In this document: piece after piece, positions 58,917-64,000 of the stretch | How positions within the stretch are numbered: position 1 is the stretch's first letter | Layout: each line of letters starts with the position of its first letter | Assembly: GCF_003255815.1 (NCBI RefSeq) | Contig: NC_037683.1 | Coordinates: 76,505,440-76,569,439 of the forward strand | DNA from: Theropithecus gelada | Taxonomy: Eukaryota > Chordata > Mammalia > Primates > Cercopithecidae | Reading direction: 5' to 3' | DNA: 64,000 bases | The notes under the pieces: generated by a model | Told to the model about the DNA's origin: nothing | Databases searched by the model: none | The model's input: the letters and a program-made list of their open reading frames with translations, nothing else | Position numbers and translations under genes: made by a program

Positions 58917-61075
58917 TAAAAAATTCATTCAGTCACTGTATACCTTTTTATTGAAGAATTTAATGTGTTTACATTAAAAGTAATTATTAATAGGTAAGGA
59001 CTTACTATTACCAATTTGTTCATTGCTTTCTGAAAGTTTTGCAGTTCTGTTTTTCTGTTCTTCTTCTCCTGCTGTCTTCCTGTGTGATTTGATGAAATTT
59101 TTGTAGTTGTATGTTTTGATTCCTTTCTCTTTGTCTCTTGTGTTCCTACTACAGGTTTTTTTTTTTTTTCACCATGAAGCTTATATACACCATCTTATAG
59201 TTACAGCAATCTATTTTAAGCTGAATACAACTTAACTTCAACTGCATGCAAAAATTCTACACTTCATTTTCTCTTCCCCGCTACTATTTTATGCTATTAA
59301 TGCCACAATTTAAATCTTTTATGTATCTTGTATGCATTAACTATTATTGTAGCTACTATAATTTTTAACAGTCTTGACTTTTATATTAGAGTCTAAAAAC
59401 TTATGCAATACTATTGTAGTATTAGAGTATTCTGAATTTGACTACATTGTTTCCTTTACATGTTTTCATGTCGTCCGTAGTTAGAGTACTTTTGCTACAA
59501 GTTGTAGAAATTCCTTTAGCATTTTTTGTAAAGCATGTCTAGTGTGATGAATTCTCACAGCATTGTTTGTCTGGCACAATCTTTATCTTGCCTTCATTTC
59601 TCAAGGACTGGCTTGCCTCATATAGTATCCTTGGTCGACCGTTCTTTCTTTAACCACTTTGAATATATCATCCCACTCTCTCGTCCTACAAGCTTTCTGC
59701 CAAGAAATCTGCTAAACTAATGGATGTTCCCTTGTATACGATCAGTTGTTTTTCTCTTGCCAGTTTGAATATCCTCTCTTTCTTCTTGACTTTTGAGAAT
59801 TTTCTTTTTTATGTATCTCATATTTATATTTGATCTATTTTGGGTTCTCTGTACTAAATGGATCTGAATGTTAATGTCTCTTTCCAGATTAGGGAAGTTT
59901 TCTATCATCAAATCTCTAAGTATGCTTTGTGCTCCTTTCTCTTTCTCTGCTCCTTTTAAGACTTTCATAATTTATATTTTGGTTTGTTTGATGGTGTGCC
60001 ATATGTCTCACAGATTTTCATCACCTTTTCCCTTTCTTTTTACTTTTTGCTCTTCTTATTGTGTAATTTCAAACGACCTATCTTTGAGCTCACTCATTAT
60101 TTCTTCTGCTTTATCGAGTCTGCTGTTAAAGTTCTCCATGAAGTTTTTCACATTAGTTTTGTGTTCTTCAGCAGCAGCATTCTGTTTGCCACCTTTCTAT
60201 GGTTCCTATATCTTTGTCGAATTTCTCATTTAGTTAATGTATTATTTTCCTGATTTTGATAAGTTATCTATCTGTATTCTCTTTTATCTCATTGAGCTTC
60301 TTTAAGATGACTGTTTTGAAAACAGGCAGTTCATAGGTAGCCCTTTCTATAGGGTAGGTTACTCATGGTTTATTTTGTTCCTTTGGTAGTATCATATTTT
60401 CCAAATCAGTCATGATCCTTCTGACCTTTAGTTGGTGAGTGTACATTTGAAAAAGTAAGCACTTCCTCCTATCTTTACAGATTACACTTGGCAGGAAAAA
60501 CCCTTCATCATTCAGCCCATCCAGAGTTTCTGAGCAGGCCACCTGGTGAGGTCCATGGGCATACTTGTAACAGGAGTCTGCATGTGGGCCGACTTGATGC
60601 TTAGGTCAGTGAATGGGCAGGCCTAGAATTTGAGTCTGTGGACAGGCCTGAGTAATGAGAACATGGTATCTGCTTGGAGATTGTGTCTGCAGGGTTGGTT
60701 CTGTAGCCTGAGTCTATGCTGGTTGACCCAGCACTAGAACCCACTGAGGTTGACCTGGATCTTAGTTTCTCTGGAGCTTGTGTCCATGGGGACCACTCTG
60801 GAACCTGGAATGGGCCTGGAACTGAGGAAAGACTGGTGCCTTGGTTGATGGATGCTAGCCTAGATCTGAAATCTGTAGTTGCTGGTCTGCAGCCTGGGGC
60901 AAGCCTAACACCTGGGGCCTCAGCAGCACTGGGGCTGTTCTAGAGTCTAGACATAACTGGATTCCAAATCTTTGTGAACTGGCCTGCCAGCTGGAGCTGT
61001 AGGGATGGTCATGCTCTGGATCAGACCTGTAGTTTGAGATTGGAGGGACTGACCAGCAGTCTTTGACCTGTAACT
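58917..61075 (-). mobile_element. Old L1, antisense, right piece including 5' UTR
   Basis: Continues the antisense L1 of 57716-57930 through ORF2 and ORF1-like sequence (59700-60420) into a probable 5' UTR (60430-61070, with many CTGG/GAGT words). No intact frame. Confidence 0.7.
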
Positions 61076-62788
61076 AATTTTTTCATGTTGATTTTTGCAT
61101 TATGCATCTTTGCTGAGTTCATTTATTACACTAACATTTTTTTGCATTGAATCTTTAAGATTTTCTACATATAAGATCATGTTTCTGCAACCAAAACATT
61201 TTACTTTTCCTTTTTTAATGTTTATGGTTTTTATAATTTTCTCAACCTTATTACTCTGTCTAAAACTTCCAAAACTATTGAATAGAAGGGAAAAAATGAA
61301 TATTCTGGTCTCCTTTAATGTACAGGAAAAGATTTCAGTATTTTGCCATTGAGTTTGATGGTGGCTGTGTGTTTTTCATGCTTTTGTTATGCTGAAGAAA
61401 TTTTATTTGGTTTGTACATTACTGAATTTTTTTATGAAAGGCTGTTGGCTTTGCCATTTTTATTTTGTAAATGAAGTCAATCAGGTAGTTATTTCTCTTA
61501 ATTTTACAAATGTGGTATCTTACATTGATTTTTTTTCATGTTGAACCTTCATGCTTTCAGGAATAAATTCTACGTAACCTGACATATAATAGTCTTAAAA
61601 TGCTACTGAATTCAATGTGCTCTTGTTTACATATTAGTTTCTGCATCGGTATTCATAACAGATATTGATCTGTAGTTTTTTCTTAACAGTTTTTGTCTGA
61701 GGTTGGTATGACATTAATGGTGACTTCATAGAATTTAGTTAGATACTGATTCCATGTCTTCAAAATTGTAGAAGAGTTTGAGAATGTTTCTGTTAATTCT
61801 TCTATGAATATTTTGTGAAATCACTCTTGTGAATTTTTATATGCATTACTATAATGTTCAGTTCCTGCATTTCTGTTTGTTTCCTTTCTATTATTTTTAT
61901 ATTTGTTGATATACTTGTTTTGTTCATTATCAGTTTCCTAATTTTAGTTGCTTGTCCACATTTCCTTAGGCTTTTTTTTTTGGTATATACAAGACAGTCG
62001 TTTTAAGGATCTTTAGCAGTGAATCTAACGACTAGGCTTCATCAGGGATGGGATTCATCAAATTCCTTTGTACAATTGGATGTGTCATATTTCCAGTGTC
62101 TTTGTATAACTTTTGATTTTTTATTAAAATTGGTACAATTAAATACCTATCCTCGTCTTTGTAGATTGATTTGCTATGGAGCTTACTTATACATACCCTA
62201 GTGACTATGCCAAGTGAAGATTTAAAACTTTCTGAGATCTTGTCTGAACATGTGTGTTCTTGAAATTTGTCCAGATTGTTGTATGTATTAATAATTGGCT
62301 CATTTTAATAGATTGTTCTATGATATGAATATACCAGACTTTGTTAGATCTTCATATATGAAGGGCATTGGGGTGTTTCCAGTGTTTCTTTACTATAAAG
62401 CAACATTCATAGTTATGTTATAGACATAATGATGGACATTCCATAATGCCCAGGTGTTGACAAAAAAATCCAACATCATTATGGACATTCATATAAATAA
62501 TTTTGTGTGAACATTTGGTAAAGGTCTAGGAGTGAAAGTTTTGAATTATAAGGTATTTTCATATTTAGTTGTTTTTTTTAAAAAAACTGTCAAATGGTTT
62601 TTCATTTTCACTATACCATTTTATATTTACTAGAAGAAATATTTGTGTTCTGTGTCCTCTGAGGAACGGTTTATTTCTAAATAACTTGTAGAGGGAGAAT
62701 GGAGAGGTAAATTGCTGTGTTCCCTCAGGTATCTTTGGTTCAACAAGGACCCATAAAAGACATACTGTGGTCATAACCAACATTTGTC
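61076..62788 (-). mobile_element. Old L1M ORF2 and downstream, antisense
   Basis: Very diverged antisense ORF2 sequence to about 62280. Sequence resembling the antisense L1 ORF2 end follows (ATGAATATACCAGACTTTGT; GTCTAGGAGTGAAAGTTTTG) to about 62650. The last about 130 bp before the LTR are not recognised. Confidence 0.6.
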
Positions 62789-63208
62789 ATGGTTTGAATG
62801 TGTCCCACAATTTCATGTGTTGGAAGCTTACTCTCCATTTTGGCAGAATTAAAGTTGGAGCCTTTAAGTGGTTATTGGATCATGAAAAGTCTGCTCTCAT
62901 GAGGGGATTAACCCTTTCATGAATTAAAGGATTGGTGGATTATCAGAGGAGTGAAATGGTAGCTTATGTAAAAAGAGGAAGAGAGACCTAAGCAAGTACG
63001 TTAGCATGCTCTGGACTCTTGCTGTGTGATACTCTGCAACACATCAAGACCCAGTAGAGAGTTCCCACCAGAAAGAAGGTACTCATGAGATGCCAGGACA
63101 TGCTCTGGCACTTCCTATATGCCTTAATTGTAAGAAATAAATTTATTTTCTTTATAAATTACCCAATTTCAGGTGTTCTGTTATTAGCAACAGAAAATGG
63201 ACTAAGAT
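62789..63208 (+). mobile_element. MLT1/MST-type MaLR LTR
   Basis: Starts TGTCATGGTTTGAATGTGTC and ends ...GAAAATGGACTAAGATCA. It contains AATAAATTTATTTTCTTTAT and TTACCCAATTTCAGGT near the 3' end. About 420 bp, sense plus. Confidence 0.85.
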
Positions 63209-63376
63209 CATAATCCATCAGAATATGCTTATAAAAATCATTGTTGCAGATATAAGTAGTTAAGATGAAGTCATCATAGCCTGCGTGGACCCTTAAATTA
63301 GTGTACTCATAAGAGAACAATGTGTACATATGAAGGGAGAGCACACTCTGTGTGGACAGTGCGGAGGCTGAAGATT
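63209..63376 (+). mobile_element. Old LTR-like sequence before duplicated block
   Basis: AGTTAAGATGAAGTCATC and TGGACCCTTAAATTAGTGTAC resemble an old MLT1-like LTR body that continues into the duplicated block. At 31725 the same LTR part is missing and an L1 scrap sits there. Confidence 0.45.
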
Positions 63377-64000
63377 GGCACCTGCAAGCCAAGGAATGCC
63401 GAAGATTGACAGCAAACCACCAGAAGCCAGTGAGGATTATATTCTACAGGTTATGGAAAAAGTGCATCATCTTTCTATGTCTGACCTCCAGAACTGGGAG
63501 AAAATGTATTTCAATTGCCTTAAGCCACCAGTTTGTGTAGTTGCTTAAAGCAGCTGAAAGACTTCATACATCCTTGGAACCACTCTAGGTGCCTGTACTG
63601 CTGTCACTTTAGGGTGTCATGCAGGCTTATAAACAGTGGGACAAAGAATGAGACATATTTCCATCTTCCAAAAATCCTCCTGGAAGCAATCTTTGGGTAT
63701 TTCCTGGTTAAGAGATTTAAATGATAGACACCAGATAAAATTATGGAGCTTTCTCTATTATCCTCTTTTCATACCTATATTTTTACTAAAAGAATAGAAT
63801 TATGTATAGAATGCATGTGCCAAGAGAAGGTTCAGAGTCAGTTAAGTAACCAGGTAGAAGCTCCATGAAAGCATAATTGTTATTTTTTCCCTCCTGAATC
63901 CTAAAGTCCTAGAACAATGATTGTCATGTAGGATAAACTCAATCATTGATTATGAATAATGTAGAGACCCAAAATATGGATCTTTTATTGATCGTCACTA
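63377..64000 (+). repeat. Duplicated block, copy 2 (runs off the window)
   Basis: Colinear with 31725-32349 in direct orientation, about 31.65 kb away, with similar length and scattered substitutions and small indels. Similarity is still strong at the last base, so it continues beyond the window. Confidence 0.9.

Noticed and set aside
1..64000. tRNA, rRNA, CRISPR or bacterial-type operon features
   Set aside because: None seen on either strand. Repeat content is that of a primate nuclear genome.

Overview
This is primate nuclear DNA. Alu, L1PA/L1P, THE1/MST-type MaLR LTRs, several ERV1-type LTRs, MIR and L2 relics fill most of the window. There is no rRNA, tRNA, operon, phage or CRISPR. Almost every open frame is a chance frame inside an L1, Alu or ERV. 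The one recognisable gene family is relaxin / insulin-like peptide (RLN/INSL). From memory, and unverified, the setting fits the primate relaxin cluster (human 9p24.1: INSL6, INSL4, RLN2, RLN1), possibly the long gap between INSL4 and RLN2. The species cannot be fixed from the sequence alone.

Relaxin units. Five decayed copies of one ancestral unit (flank, promoter, exon 1, intron, exon 2) can be aligned by eye. Unit A (+, 3843-4318 and 16903-16990) has lost both exons and is split by 12.6 kb of other sequence. Unit B (+, about 16997-19030) keeps a promoter, two exons and a poly(A) signal. Its exons join in phase 1 into one 149-codon prepro-relaxin-like frame, damaged by what looks like a one-base contraction of an A run in the A-chain. 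Unit C (+, 20320-23815) keeps the flank and promoter but has lost its exons. Unit D (+, 28985-29668 and 31052-31603) keeps only flank and distal promoter and is split by a DNA transposon with long inverted repeats. Unit E (-, 40790 down to 34006) is an INSL4-like two-exon pseudogene. C and E share both junctions of one old L1 insertion, so they descend from one duplicated block now lying in inverted orientation.

Repeat layout. 1-3842: old minus-strand L1s with two Alus. 4319-5690: a MaLR LTR and its internal part. 5691-7441: old single-copy sequence with a MIR and an exon-like 93-bp segment. 7446-16162: a full-length minus-strand ERV provirus with two LTRs, a polypurine tract and a 4-bp target duplication, carrying two nested LTRs. 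16251-16902: another LTR. 23816-28980: L1, Alu, a GC-rich LTR and L1. 31604-33860: an L1 scrap, a duplicated block and L2/L1 relics. 40791-43131: a minus-strand LTR split by an L1-mobilised retrocopy of an ERV transcript. 43132-55435: an old L1 interrupted by a truncated ERV and by a younger L1. 55436-62788: minus-strand L1s with one younger plus-strand L1. 62789-64000: MaLR-type LTR sequence and a second copy of the block seen at 31725-32349.

Function. No locus here can be called a working gene with confidence. Unit B is the best candidate for something undescribed: a relaxin-family gene or very recent pseudogene whose state hinges on one homopolymer length. The repeated block at the right edge lies, in its first copy, downstream of minus-strand unit E, so a further minus-strand relaxin-family gene may lie just beyond the window.
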